Shown piece by piece: positions 34,608 to 44,400 of a stretch of 64,000 nucleotides of DNA. The translations under genes and the position numbers were made by a program. Numbering within the stretch: position 1 is the stretch's first letter; every line of letters starts with the position of its first letter. Source of the DNA: Mycobacterium sp. 852014-52450_SCH5900713 (lineage in GTDB: Bacteria > Actinomycetota > Actinomycetes > Mycobacteriales > Mycobacteriaceae); NCBI RefSeq assembly GCF_001667075.1, contig NZ_LZIL01000044.1, positions 1 to 64,000 on the forward strand, read 5' to 3'. The notes under the pieces are model-generated. The model worked only from the letters and a program-made list of their open reading frames with translations. It was not told the DNA's origin and ran no database searches.

Positions 34608-34650
34608 GCGTTCGGTTCGTGCAGTTCATTCTACTGCACGAACCGAACGC
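34608..34650. promoter_or_regulatory. 18-bp perfect inverted repeat, RES-Xre operator
   Basis: GCGTTCGGTTCGTGCAGT and its exact reverse complement flank a 7-base spacer. It ends 13 bases upstream of the antitoxin ATG and 7 bases from the yajQ stop. Best read as the antitoxin operator; it could double as a yajQ terminator. Confidence 0.8.
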
Positions 34651-34657
34651 ACGGGAG

Positions 34658-35149
34658 CTACCGGTAGTTGACGAACTGCAGCGCGACGTCGAGGTCGGCC
34701 TGCTTGAGCATCGAGATGACGGCTTGCAGGTCGTCGCGCTTTTTGCTGCTGACCCGGATCTCGTCGCCCTGGATCTGCGTCTTGACGCCCTTCGGCCCGT
34801 CGTCGCGGATCAACTTGGTGATCTTTTTGGCGTGCTCGCTGTCGATGCCCTGCTTGAGGGTGCCGCTGACCTTGTAAGTCTTTCCCGACGCCTGCGGTTC
34901 GCCGGCGTCGAAGGCCTTCATCGAGATGTCGCGGCGGATCAGCTTCTCCTTGAAGACGTCGACGGCCGCCTTGACGCGTTCCTCGGTGGACGACGTCAGC
35001 TCGATAGCCTCGTCGCCCTTCCACGCGATGGTGGTGTCGGTGCCGCGGAAGTCGAAGCGGGTGGCCAGCTCCTTGGCTGCCTGGTTGAGTGCGTTGTCGA
35101 CCTCTTGGCGCTCGACTTTGCTGACAATGTCGAACGATGAGTCCGCCAT
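34658..35149 (-). CDS. yajQ: YajQ family nucleotide-binding protein (Rv0566c-like)
   Basis: A 163-aa protein with two ferredoxin-like halves. The start [20 protein letters not shown] and the [22 protein letters not shown] segment are family signatures. Relatives bind c-di-GMP or nucleic acid and act as regulators or chaperones; the role here is unproven. tRNA-Tyr lies just upstream on the other strand. Confidence 0.93.
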   Translation of the reverse strand: MADSSFDIVSKVERQEVDNALNQAAKELATRFDFRGTDTTIAWKGDEAIELTSSTEERVKAAVDVFKEKLIRRDISMKAFDAGEPQASGKTYKVSGTLKQGIDSEHAKKITKLIRDDGPKGVKTQIQGDEIRVSSKKRDDLQAVISMLKQADLDVALQFVNYR

Positions 35150-35218
35150 TCGATCCGTCCCTTCATCCGGTGATGGCCGTTTGTGCTTTGTCTACCCCCT
35201 CGTTGTAACCTGTCTGGC

Positions 35219-35302
35219 GGCAGGTTGCCCGAGCGGCCAATGGGAGCGGACTGTAAATCCGTCGCGAAAGCTTCACAGGTTCGAATCCTGTACCTGCCAC
35301 CA
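35219..35302 (+). tRNA. tRNA-Tyr (GTA)
   Basis: The acceptor arms GGCAGGT/ACCTGCC pair, the anticodon loop is CTGTAAA with anticodon GTA, a long variable arm (class II) follows, the T arm reads CAGGTTCGAATCCTG, and CCA is encoded at 35300-35302. It marks the border between the conserved backbone and the accessory region. Confidence 0.97.
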
Positions 35303-35518
35303 ACGTTCGTGAGAGAACTAGTTTGTCCCGCCTACGGCCGGCTTAGATGCAGGCTGAGTAGGCACTAGCTGGTGGGCGTCGCCGGGGGCAAGCACTCCGT
35401 CCACCCGGCGCGCTAGTCGGACAACATTGCCGACTCGACGGCGGCGGTGCGCCCCAACGGGGGACAGGGCTATGCGGGAAGAACTGAAATCCGGGTGGCG
35501 GAATTTCGGACCCAGAAA

Positions 35519-35752
35519 TCACCCACAGATTTGGCCCAGCTGCCCGTCAATGGGGCTCGCGCCCTCGCAATCGCCTAGTTGGTATCTGCGCACGGGGTTA
35601 TCGTGCGGGAGGTTGTCGATGCAAGCCTGACGGGCGGCGGCACCGGAGATGCCGGCACAGGGATTGTCGGCTCGTGCCGGTGCTGCTGGAATGCAGATGA
35701 GCCCCAATGCTACGGCTGTTGCCGCCGCCACGCCTATTACCACCGTTTTCAT
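35519..35752 (-). CDS. small secreted four-cysteine protein B
   Basis: A 77-aa protein with a signal peptide (KTVVIGVAAATAVALGL... ending APARA) and a short mature domain with four Cys: NPCAGI, RQACID, LGDCEG and QLGQIC at the very end. It is a paralogue of the protein at 37625-37948; the two flank the PPE gene. The mature domain probably holds two disulphides. Function unknown. Confidence 0.78.
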   Translation of the reverse strand: MKTVVIGVAAATAVALGLICIPAAPARADNPCAGISGAAARQACIDNLPHDNPVRRYQLGDCEGASPIDGQLGQICG

Positions 35753-36028
35753 TGGTTCGTCCTTTCCCGACCCTCGATGGCCACTGATTATCGGATAGAT
35801 CGGGGTGGACGGCGACTCGAGCGACACGTGGTAGGCGCCTACAACCCATCCAGCAAATTAGTTGATCAATCAGGCGACGAGAACTGCATGGATAGGCACA
35901 TTGTTGACACGCCTAACCGCTGTCCTCGAACCTTGCTTGGCTCAATTGAATGCATTGCAGCACAACGTATTTGGGCGGGATAGGACGACACATGTGCACG
36001 GGCGAACCCGGCGTGGTGCGCCTTTGCC

Positions 36029-37168
36029 TCATCCGCCTGACGGGGGTCGGCGCATGATGTGGCCGAAGATGGGCGGTCCGTAGCCCTTCTCGTCGGGCTT
36101 GTCCCGCTGGGCTTTACGCGCCCCCGGCGGCATCGGTGGGATGAACATCGGGGTGAGAGGCGCGCCCTCGGCCGTCGTTGCCATCAATGGGCCCTGTGCG
36201 GCGGACAGCTGGATCGGAGAGGTGACCGCCGAAGGCGGGACCACGAGATTGCCAACGTACATGCCCTTGCCCAGAGAAGCGGTGGCGGAACTCTCGATTG
36301 CGCCGGCCGTACTGGCCGTAGCGGCTGGCGGGGCATAGATATTGGGGGCCCCGCCCACAGCCTCGGGACCGGTGATGTTGTAGGCGATGGCCAGGTTGCG
36401 GGGCGTCGCGGACAGGACGTCTGGGAACTGACCGGGGAAGTAATCGTGGCCGCTCGTAATCAAGCCTATGAAGGACTGGGGGTTGCCGATACCGCTGCTG
36501 ACCAGGTTTTGCAGATAACCGTTGACGGTCTGAACGAACGGATTGGCGAAGAATTGCGTCGGGTCGACTGCTGCCGGGGCTAGCGGGGCGCCTACCACCG
36601 GCGCGGCGGCTGCCGCCCTGCTCACTGCAGCCGTTTGAACGGTAGTGGCGGTCGGAGCGGTCATCGGGGACGGCGGGTTGAACGTCGGCATCGCCATGGT
36701 CTGGAGGCTGCTGGCCTGATAGCCGAGCATGGCGGTCGTGTTACCCGCCCACATCTGCAGGTACTGGGCCTCGTTGGCAGCGATGGCGGGAAAGTTGATG
36801 CCGAAAACGTTTGTCGCGATCAGATGGGCCAGCTGCGCGCGGTTGGCGGCGACCACGCTGGGATGCACCACAGCCGCCTGGGTGGCGGCGAACGAGCTGG
36901 CCATCGTGTCAGCCGCCATCGACATATGAGCGGCCTGGAGCGAGGTGGTTTGTAGCCAGGCGACGTAGGGCAGGGTGGATGCGGTCATCGCCGTCGCTGA
37001 CGGCCCCTGCCAGGGAATCTCCGCCACGACGGAGGCGTAGCCGGCGGCGGTCTGTCCCAGCTCGATTGCCAGCTGGCGCCAGGCGTCGGCGGCGGTGAGC
37101 CATGATCCGGGCCCCGGCCCTGAATGAATCAGTGCCGATGTGATCTCGGGAGGAGCCCAGAAGTCCAT
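36029..37168 (-). CDS. PPE family protein
   Basis: A 379-aa PPE protein. The N-terminal PPE domain starts MDFWAPPEITSALIHSG and contains AIELGQTAAGYASVV and IPWQGPSATAM (W-x-G turn). The C-terminal part is Ala/Thr/Pro-rich with GNLVVPPSAV, a degenerate SVP-like motif. PPE proteins are ESX/type VII substrates usually paired with a PE; no PE gene lies upstream, so its partner must be encoded elsewhere. It is bracketed by two small secreted proteins on the same strand. Confidence 0.92.
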   Translation of the reverse strand: MDFWAPPEITSALIHSGPGPGSWLTAADAWRQLAIELGQTAAGYASVVAEIPWQGPSATAMTASTLPYVAWLQTTSLQAAHMSMAADTMASSFAATQAAVVHPSVVAANRAQLAHLIATNVFGINFPAIAANEAQYLQMWAGNTTAMLGYQASSLQTMAMPTFNPPSPMTAPTATTVQTAAVSRAAAAAPVVGAPLAPAAVDPTQFFANPFVQTVNGYLQNLVSSGIGNPQSFIGLITSGHDYFPGQFPDVLSATPRNLAIAYNITGPEAVGGAPNIYAPPAATASTAGAIESSATASLGKGMYVGNLVVPPSAVTSPIQLSAAQGPLMATTAEGAPLTPMFIPPMPPGARKAQRDKPDEKGYGPPIFGHIMRRPPSGG

Positions 37169-37624
37169 CGCCGACCCCCCGTCAGAGCTTGGAGTCGATA
37201 ATCCTGAAGCCGCGCATGCGGGCCTGCGCGGCCAAGCGTCCGCCGAGGGACCGATTCTCACTCCCCACGCGTTGTCCCTTTCGGTGACGTTCCTGTCCGG
37301 TACGTGGCCCGATTCGTCGATTGACAGCGTATGCGCCCGCGGGGTTGCTCACTCCGGGAATCGTGAGATCCATTTGGTCAGCTCGCCGCGCCTCTCGATT
37401 CGCCACTCGCGCGGAAAGCCGGGGCAGTGCGCTCTGATTCCGACTTCGGACCTCCCCACGAAGCGCGTATTGGATGCCCGCGCGGGGGCAGGCCGCCCGA
37501 GTCGTGATTGGCCGAAAACTCCTGCCTGGGATGTGACAGTTGACGGCAAGAGGCGCGGTCCCTGGCACACGAAAAGGCCTCAGTGTTGAACGCATCTCCC
37601 CCCCGTTCGTCAGCGCCCTTCCCG
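37169..37624. other. intergenic stretch upstream of the PPE gene
   Basis: A 456-base stretch with lower and more even base composition than its neighbours. A 195-codon minus-strand frame and a plus-strand frame cross it, but neither shows start signals, motifs or codon bias. It probably contains the PPE promoter and leader. Confidence 0.4.
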
Positions 37625-37948
37625 TTACAGCGTTCTCAACGCACCGGGGGCGCCCCCGGCTGTGATCCTCTCCGCTGAGCCACGCGCAGCGGTGTGCGGC
37701 GGAGACTTTCGAATCCAGGCATTGCGACAAACTTGCCCCAGTTGTCCGTAGTCGGGGCTGGCCTGGCAATTGCCCATTCGGGGCCCGTGCATGGGGTCAT
37801 CGGTCGAGGAGCTGTCGGTGCAAGCCTGGTAGGCCGTGGGATCGGTGATGCCGGCACAGGGGTCGTCGGCGCGCGCTTGTGCCGGTGGAATGCAGAGGGG
37901 TGCCAGCGCTATCAGCGCCGCCACGGACGCCCCGATTGCCCTCCTCAT
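37625..37948 (-). CDS. small secreted four-cysteine protein A
   Basis: A 107-aa exported protein with signal peptide ending PPAQARA and the same mature layout as protein B: DPCAGI, YQACTD, GNCQAS, QLGQVC. Unlike B it does not stop after the fourth Cys but runs on for ~33 basic residues (NAWIRKSPPHTAARG onwards), which may be a lost stop codon. Function unknown. Confidence 0.72.
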   Translation of the reverse strand: MRRAIGASVAALIALAPLCIPPAQARADDPCAGITDPTAYQACTDSSSTDDPMHGPRMGNCQASPDYGQLGQVCRNAWIRKSPPHTAARGSAERITAGGAPGALRTL

Positions 37949-38036
37949 CGGTTCTTCCTCCTGACCACTAGCCCACTAACTCAGTGTGGCACTTGTGATG
38001 AGGGCAGTCGAGCATCGCGCAAACAGACTGAAGGGC

Positions 38037-38966
38037 TTACCCGCTCAGGCGTTGCGGCGACGGCGGTTTCGGCTCGTCGGCGGTCCGCACGTCGCGGCCG
38101 GCGCCGGCCGACACGGTCGCGGCCTCGCCGCGAGCCAGCCCCACCGTCGCGACGATCACCAGCACCGCCGCCACCGCCAGCACGACCCAATCGAAGCCCT
38201 GGGCGTCCAACGTCTCGCCGAGCACGGTGATCCCGAGGACCGCGCCGACAATGGGCTTGGCGGCGATGATCGTCGGCAGTGAGGCCGTCAAAGCCCCTGC
38301 GCGGTATGCCGATTGGTGGATCACCATCCCGGCCGCGCCGCAGAACACCCAGCCGTAGACCTCGGGTCTGCTCCACAACTGTTCGGGGTTGTGTTCGAGG
38401 ATGTCGACGACGCCCTTCATCAGCACCGCGAACACCGCCAGCAACGAGCCGGCGACCGCCGCGAGCGATACCGCGGCCAGCGGGCGATCCGACCAGATGC
38501 GCGCGCCCAGCATCGCCAACAGCAGCGGTGGGGCCATCGCGAGGGCCACGATCAGCCACACGTGTGCCGCCGCGCGCTGCTGGCCGCCGGTCGGATCGCC
38601 GACCGCGATGACAACCACCAACGCCGCGGTCAGCAACACCGCCCACACCCACTCCGCGCGGGTGACCGGATGGCGGCTCATCCGCGCGTAGATCGGCAGT
38701 GCGAACAGCAGCGCGGTCACCTGCAGCGACATCACCAACAGCACCGAGCCCTTGTCCAGGGCCGCAGCCAGCAAGATGTAACTGGCGATGTCTCCGAGAC
38801 CGCCCATCCACCACCGCGTATCGCGCAACAGCATGCCGAAGAGCGCCAGGTGGCCGACGGGTTTGTCGGTGACCTCCTGGGCGGATCGCTGACGGACGAC
38901 GTTGCCGATCGCCGACGCCAGCGCGGCGCACAGGGCGAGAATCGCCGCCATATCAGCCCTCGACAT
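38037..38966 (-). CDS. DMT/EamA-like membrane transporter
   Basis: A 309-aa protein with about ten hydrophobic segments: LCAALASAIGNVVRQRSAQE at the start, LVMSLQVTALLFALPIYARM, and a second-half repeat VFCGAAGMVIHQSAYRAGAL. It fits the drug/metabolite transporter superfamily. The substrate is unknown; the C-terminal tail is soluble and charged. Confidence 0.84.
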   Translation of the reverse strand: MSRADMAAILALCAALASAIGNVVRQRSAQEVTDKPVGHLALFGMLLRDTRWWMGGLGDIASYILLAAALDKGSVLLVMSLQVTALLFALPIYARMSRHPVTRAEWVWAVLLTAALVVVIAVGDPTGGQQRAAAHVWLIVALAMAPPLLLAMLGARIWSDRPLAAVSLAAVAGSLLAVFAVLMKGVVDILEHNPEQLWSRPEVYGWVFCGAAGMVIHQSAYRAGALTASLPTIIAAKPIVGAVLGITVLGETLDAQGFDWVVLAVAAVLVIVATVGLARGEAATVSAGAGRDVRTADEPKPPSPQRLSG

Positions 38967-39012
38967 GCCACTAATCTAGCCGGGCCCCGGCAAACCGCCC
39001 GCCGAGCGCGGT

Positions 39013-39882
39013 TCAGAGCGGGAACGCGGTACCCGTGAGCTCTTCGGACAGGTCCCACAGCGCCACGGCGGTGCCGGCTCGCTTGGCTGGCCAGTTACGC
39101 CACGTCGGCTGGGTGCGCCCGTACAGGCCGAAGCGCGGGCCGACGAAGGTGTCGCCCGGCAGATCCTGCGACACCGCGTACAGGGTCTGGCGGGCGCCGA
39201 AGTCGGCATCGGTGGACACAATGCGGTCGACCGCCAACACCGCCGCGTCGCCCAGCTTTCGGCCGGAGTTGCCTTGCAGGTTCGTATGCGACCAGCCGGG
39301 GTGGGCGGCCAGCGCGCGCAGAGAAGAACCGGCGGTGTCCAGACGTCGCTGCAGCTCGCTGGTGAACAGCAGGTTGGCGAGCTTTGACTGGCTGTAGGCC
39401 AGCCACGCCGAATACGGGCGAGACTGGAAGTTCAGGTCTTTGAGGCTGATGTAGCCGAAGTGGTGCATCAGTGAGGAGACCGTCACCACCCGGTCGATCA
39501 GCTTGGGCAGCAGCAGGTTGGTCAACGCGAAGTGGCCGAGGTGGTTGGTGCCGATCTGGCCCTCGAAGCCGTCGACGGTCACCGCATGTTTGGTGGCCAT
39601 GATGCCGGCGTTGTTGACCAGCACGTCCAGCGCGGCCATCTCGTCGGCGAAGCGCCGCACCGAGCCCAGGTCCTGCAGGTCGAGTTGGCGCACCTCGACG
39701 TCGCCGGCCATCCGCTCGGCGGCGGCCTTGCCCTTCTCCGTGTCCCGCACCGCCAGAACGACGCGGCCCCCGGCCCGCGCCAGCTCCCGCGCGGTGACCT
39801 CGCCGAGACCGGCGTTGGCCCCGGTGATCACGACGGTGCGTCCGGCGAACGAAGGCAGGTCTGCAGCGGTCCAACCAGGCAT
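39013..39882 (-). CDS. short-chain dehydrogenase, retinol-dehydrogenase-like
   Basis: A 289-aa SDR. ITGANAGLGEVTARELARAG is the cofactor loop, VLVNNAGIMA and GTNHLGHFALTNLLLPKL follow, and YSQSKLANLLF carries the catalytic Tyr-Lys. Its C-terminal part (LAAHPGWSHTNLQGNSGR) is typical of the mycobacterial Rv0068/Rv0439c-type reductases. ATG 39882 is preferred over GTG 39891. Confidence 0.88.
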   Translation of the reverse strand: MPGWTAADLPSFAGRTVVITGANAGLGEVTARELARAGGRVVLAVRDTEKGKAAAERMAGDVEVRQLDLQDLGSVRRFADEMAALDVLVNNAGIMATKHAVTVDGFEGQIGTNHLGHFALTNLLLPKLIDRVVTVSSLMHHFGYISLKDLNFQSRPYSAWLAYSQSKLANLLFTSELQRRLDTAGSSLRALAAHPGWSHTNLQGNSGRKLGDAAVLAVDRIVSTDADFGARQTLYAVSQDLPGDTFVGPRFGLYGRTQPTWRNWPAKRAGTAVALWDLSEELTGTAFPL

Positions 39883-39973
39883 GCAGCCCACCCTAACTAC
39901 GTGATCTCACCCGCCAAGCCGCCGCAGGTATCGTGCGTGGGATGGCCGGCGGAACCTCACCTGGACGGCGCTG

Positions 39974-40960
39974 ATGTACCTAGGGGTCATCGTCAATCCG
40001 CTCGCGCGCAGGAATCGCCGCGGGCGGGGCGACCGCGTCGCCGAGTTGCGCCGCATCGTCGGTCCGTTCGGCGAGGTGCACGAAACCGCCTCGATCGAGG
40101 ACCTCGGCAAGACCCTGGACCAGCTCCATCCGCGGGTCACGCACCTCGTCGGGGACGGCGGCGACGGCGCACTGCACTGGCTGATCAACGAGATCGAGCG
40201 TTGCGAGAGCGACCCGGAGCGCTGGCCGACATTCGTGCCCACCAACGGGGGCAGCGTCAACGCCGTCGCCCGCAAGGCACACGTGCGCGGCCGGCCCGAT
40301 GCCATCATCCGCGCGCTGGCGGCCGCCGCCAAGGCGGATCGGCCCCCGCCCGAGATGCCCCTTGACACCTTGCAACTCGACGGTGAAACCGCCGAGGGCG
40401 CCGCGTTCCATCGTCTGTGCTTCGGACTGGCCGCCGGGGGTGTCGGAAATCGGTTCTACGACATGTATTACGGGAAACCCGATCATGGCCGAGGCGAAGT
40501 CGTTCGAGTGATCGGTCGCTCGTTCCGCGACTACCTCGGTACGAAAGTCGGCCGTTCGCAGGACTCCAATTACGCGTCCGTGCTGTTCGCCCCGACGCGC
40601 GCCCGGGTCGTCATCGACGGTGAGGAGGTTCCGACACGGATGCACCGCGTGCTGCACGCCGGCGCCATCGACCTGCGGATCGGCGGGCCGTTCCGGCTTT
40701 TCCCGAAGGCCGAGAAGCCCGGCGCGTTGCACTTCCAGGCCGGCGAGGTGCGGCCCTCGCGCATCGTCGCGCAACTGCCCGCGGCGCTCACCAATGGCAC
40801 GCTCCGGGGTCGCGGAGTGCGCGACGTCAATGGCCACGAAATGATCATCGAGGCCGACGGGGAGCCGCTCTCACCGATCATCGACGGCGAACGGTTCGTC
40901 GGTATCACCCGGCTGGTGGCCCGCGCCGGTCCGCTCATCCGCGTCGCTCAAACCGGCTGA
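39974..40960 (+). CDS. diacylglycerol/lipid kinase-like protein
   Basis: A 328-aa protein of the DAGK-catalytic fold. VIVNPLARRNRRG begins the fold, LVGDGGDGALHWLINEI replaces the usual GGDGT loop, and NGGSVNAVARKAH is the second nucleotide motif. ATP-dependent phosphorylation of a lipid is likely, but the altered glycine loop leaves activity uncertain. It is divergent from the SDR. Confidence 0.82.
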   Translation: MYLGVIVNPLARRNRRGRGDRVAELRRIVGPFGEVHETASIEDLGKTLDQLHPRVTHLVGDGGDGALHWLINEIERCESDPERWPTFVPTNGGSVNAVARKAHVRGRPDAIIRALAAAAKADRPPPEMPLDTLQLDGETAEGAAFHRLCFGLAAGGVGNRFYDMYYGKPDHGRGEVVRVIGRSFRDYLGTKVGRSQDSNYASVLFAPTRARVVIDGEEVPTRMHRVLHAGAIDLRIGGPFRLFPKAEKPGALHFQAGEVRPSRIVAQLPAALTNGTLRGRGVRDVNGHEMIIEADGEPLSPIIDGERFVGITRLVARAGPLIRVAQTG

Positions 40961-41418
40961 CTCCGCATCTCAGTAGATCCGCAACGCGGGCCGCGAGAAC
41001 CGTGGTGGAAATCACTTGCTAACGTCGTCGGCAGGCGCGAGATTTCAAATCGTTTGGACGCGGCTATGCCCTTTGCGTTGGCGATACGAAACGGCGGGGC
41101 AATTGCCTACGGATTCAAACGCAAGAATTCAGCATTAGCGCAAATACGCATCTCAGTATTCGCGGGCTTGCTGAACGCTGTACCGACGAAAGCCCCTGGT
41201 AAAAGCGGAAACTGAAATACTGAAGTCCGTAGTTAAGGACGCGGCTCGCCGCACAATGTTGTCGCTGGATAAGCCGATCCTGTGAGATCAATGTGCAGTA
41301 TAGGAAAAGCCTCTGCACGCTTTGCCTGACCCCCATTAGCGGCGTTACATTGGGCTTTATCGATTGATCCCAAAGTTCTTATCGCTCATAGTTGACCCGG
41401 AAGGGGGTGGCTCCTGCG
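40961..41418. other. AT-richer leader before the lipid operon
   Basis: A 458-base gap, visibly richer in A and T than the flanks. A minus-strand frame of 73 codons (41115-41336) has no start signal or motif. The stretch likely contains the promoter of the four-gene operon; a GGAAGGGGG ribosome site stands before the ATG at 41419. Confidence 0.5.
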
Positions 41419-44400
41419 ATGGAGACGCTCATTGATCACCTGCACATGCGGGAAGCGCTGACTCCGGACAAGACCCTCTTCCGGTTCGTCGACGACGAAG
41501 GCCGCGAGCAGGAGCACTACACCTACCAAAGTTTCGCCGAGCGGACGCGTGAGCTGGCCGCCTACCTGTCGGCGGAGGCCGGGCTGCGCCCGGGAGACCG
41601 CGCCCTGCTGGTCTACCCACCCGGTCTGGAGATGGTCGCTGCGTTCTACGCGTGCGCCCGCCTCGGGGTGATCGCTGTGCCGGTCAGCCCCCCGCTGCCG
41701 ATGTCGTTCGAGTCGGGGCTGGCCAAACTCAGCTTCATCGCCCGCGACTGCCAGGCGAAGGCGGTGCTGTCGACCAAGCAGTTCGAATACGACTACCGCC
41801 TGCTGCTCAACCACCTCGACGATGGGTCGCCCTGGCCGGACGCCCAACGGCCCCCGGAACTGCCCTGGTACGGCACCGACGGCACGCAGGACTTCGGCGG
41901 CACGCCCGTGCCCGACACGCCTGGACCGGTGCTCTTCCTGCAGTACACCTCCGGCTCCACCAGCGACCCCAAGGGCGTGGTGGTCAGCCACGCCAACGTC
42001 ATCGCCAACGCCTCGGCCTTCACCAAAGACGAGGTGCTGGTCAGCTGGCTCCCGCAACACCACGACATGGGCCTGATCTCCGCCTACCTGTTCATCCCGC
42101 TGATCGGCGGGACGACACACGCGATGTCCCCGCTGGACTTCCTCAAGCGACCGTCGGCCTGGCTGCGGCTCATCAGCGACGTGCGCGCGACCCACACGCC
42201 GGTGCCCAACTTCGCGCTCGAGTTGTGCCTGCGCGAGGACAAGCTGCCCACGTCCGAGCTCGCCGGGATCGACCTGAGCAGCCTGGAGAGCATCGTCGTC
42301 GGTGCAGAACCGCTGCGCGCCAGCACGTTCACCCGCTTCCGGCAGCGTTTCGCCCCCTACGGCCTGGAGCCCAACGCGCTCACCGGCGCGTACGGCATGG
42401 CCGAAAACACCCTGATCGTCTCGCTTCGCGGGCGCCAGACGCTGGCGCTGAACAAGCGCGCGCTGGAGAACAACCTGGCGCGCGTCGAAAAGGCCCAGCC
42501 GGAGAACAGCAACCAGGCGCCGGTGGTGAGCTGCGGCAAGCCCATCGACGGCAACGTCGTCCGAATCGTCGATCCGGAATCCGGGCGGGCCCTCGGCGAG
42601 GGCCGGGTCGGTGAGGTCTGGCTGGACGGGCCGTCCAAGGGCGGCGGCTACTGGAACCGCCCGGAGCTGAGCGCGGAGGCCTTCGCGGCCCGCATCCCCG
42701 GCGACACCGAGCACACCTACCTGCGAACCGGCGACCTCGGCTTCGTGTACGAGGGCGAGCTGTTCGTCTGCGGCCGCAGCAAGGACCTGATCATCGTGCG
42801 CGGCGTCAACTGCTACCCCTCCGACATCGAGGGCATCGTGGAGCGGTCGGCCCCGGAGGTCCGCGGCGGCTGCGTCGCCGCCTTCTCGGTGGAACACGAC
42901 GAGCAGGAAGTGCTGACCGTGGTGGCCGAGGTGCGCGGCGAGCACGCGCTACCGGATGGCAAGGCCCTGGCGCGGGCCATCCGGCGGCACGGCCACATCG
43001 ACCCGCACACCATCGCGTTCGTGCCGCCACACAGCATTCCCAAGACCACGTCGGGCAAGATCAGGCGCTCCTCGACGCGCCAGCTCTGGCTGGACGGCGA
43101 GCTGCCCGTCCTGGCGGCCTACACCCATCAGCCGCACGACCGGGCCGACGCGAACCCCGGGCCGCTGGACAGGTTCCGGAATCTGATCGAGAGCTACGAC
43201 CTCACCGGCGAGGAGGACTGCTCCTTCGCGGACCTGGGCATCGATTCGCTGGCGCTAGCCGAGCTGCGCGCCGACCTGCAGGCCCTGCTGGAAGAGCACG
43301 GCGCGGGTGGGCTGGCCGAGGAGGTCAACACGCGCCTGCTGCAGCGACTCACGGTGGCCGAATTCTTCCGCCTGATGCGGCAATTCGGTGAGGAGTCCGG
43401 CCAGCCGCTCGATGCGCTGCGTCAGGCGCTGGACCAGATTGCGACGGAGTACGAGGCCTACGAGGTCGCCCGGATGCGTGCGGACGCGCAGCTTCCGCTG
43501 CCGGCGCTGCCGCCGGCACGCTCGGGCGCGCCCAGCGACATCCTGTTGACGGGCGCGACCGGATTCCTGGGGCCGTTCCTTGTCAGCAGCCTGCTCGGCC
43601 GGACGTCGTGCACCGTCCACGCGCTGGTTCGCGCCACGGACTCGGCACACGGCCTGGACCGGATCGTCGCGTCGCTGCGCAAGGCGCGCCTGTGGTCGCC
43701 GGCCCTGGAAGCCGAGGTCCGCCAGCGGGTGCGCGTGGTCTGCGGCGACCTCGCCGCGCCGCAGCTGGGCATCGGTGAGCAGGGGTTCCAGAGGCTGGCC
43801 GAGAGCGTCGACGCCATCGTCCACAACGGCGCCCTGGTCAACTACGTCAGGACCTACGACGCCCTGCGGCCCGCCAACGTGATCGGGACGCACGAGCTGT
43901 TGCGGCTGGCCATGACCGCGCACCGCAAGACCTTCCACCTGGTCTCCAGCACCTTCATCTACGGGTGGAGCGTCAAGCCGGTGGTCGGGGAGTCCGACGC
44001 GAACCTGGAGATGAACGCCCTGGACTTCGGCTACTCGCAGACCAAATGGGTCGCCGAGCAGCTGGCGTTCGCCGCCCAGCGGCAGGGGCTCGACGTGCGC
44101 ATCTTCCGGCCCTCGTTGATCTCACCGACCAGCGCGGGGTTCGGCAGCCAGGACGACATCCTGGTGCGCACCATGGCGTTCATGATCGAGCACGGCGTCG
44201 CCGCCAACGCGCTCAACCAGCTCAGCCTGCTGCCCGCGGACCTGATCGCCGATCACATCGTCGCGTTGATGGAGCTGCCGGCCGACGCGGGCACGGTCTT
44301 CAACATGACCGCTGACGATTACTACAACATGACCGACATCACCCGGGTCTTGACCGAGCGCTATGGCTACCGCTTCGATTACCGCGACATCCCGTCGTTT

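Noticed and set aside
37182-37769. 195-codon minus-strand frame upstream of the PPE gene
   Set aside because: It overlaps the secreted protein gene in another frame and lacks a start signal, motifs or codon bias; it is not a PE protein.
41115-41336. 73-codon minus-strand frame in the AT-richer gap
   Set aside because: No ribosome site, no recognisable domain and antisense to the leader of the lipid operon.
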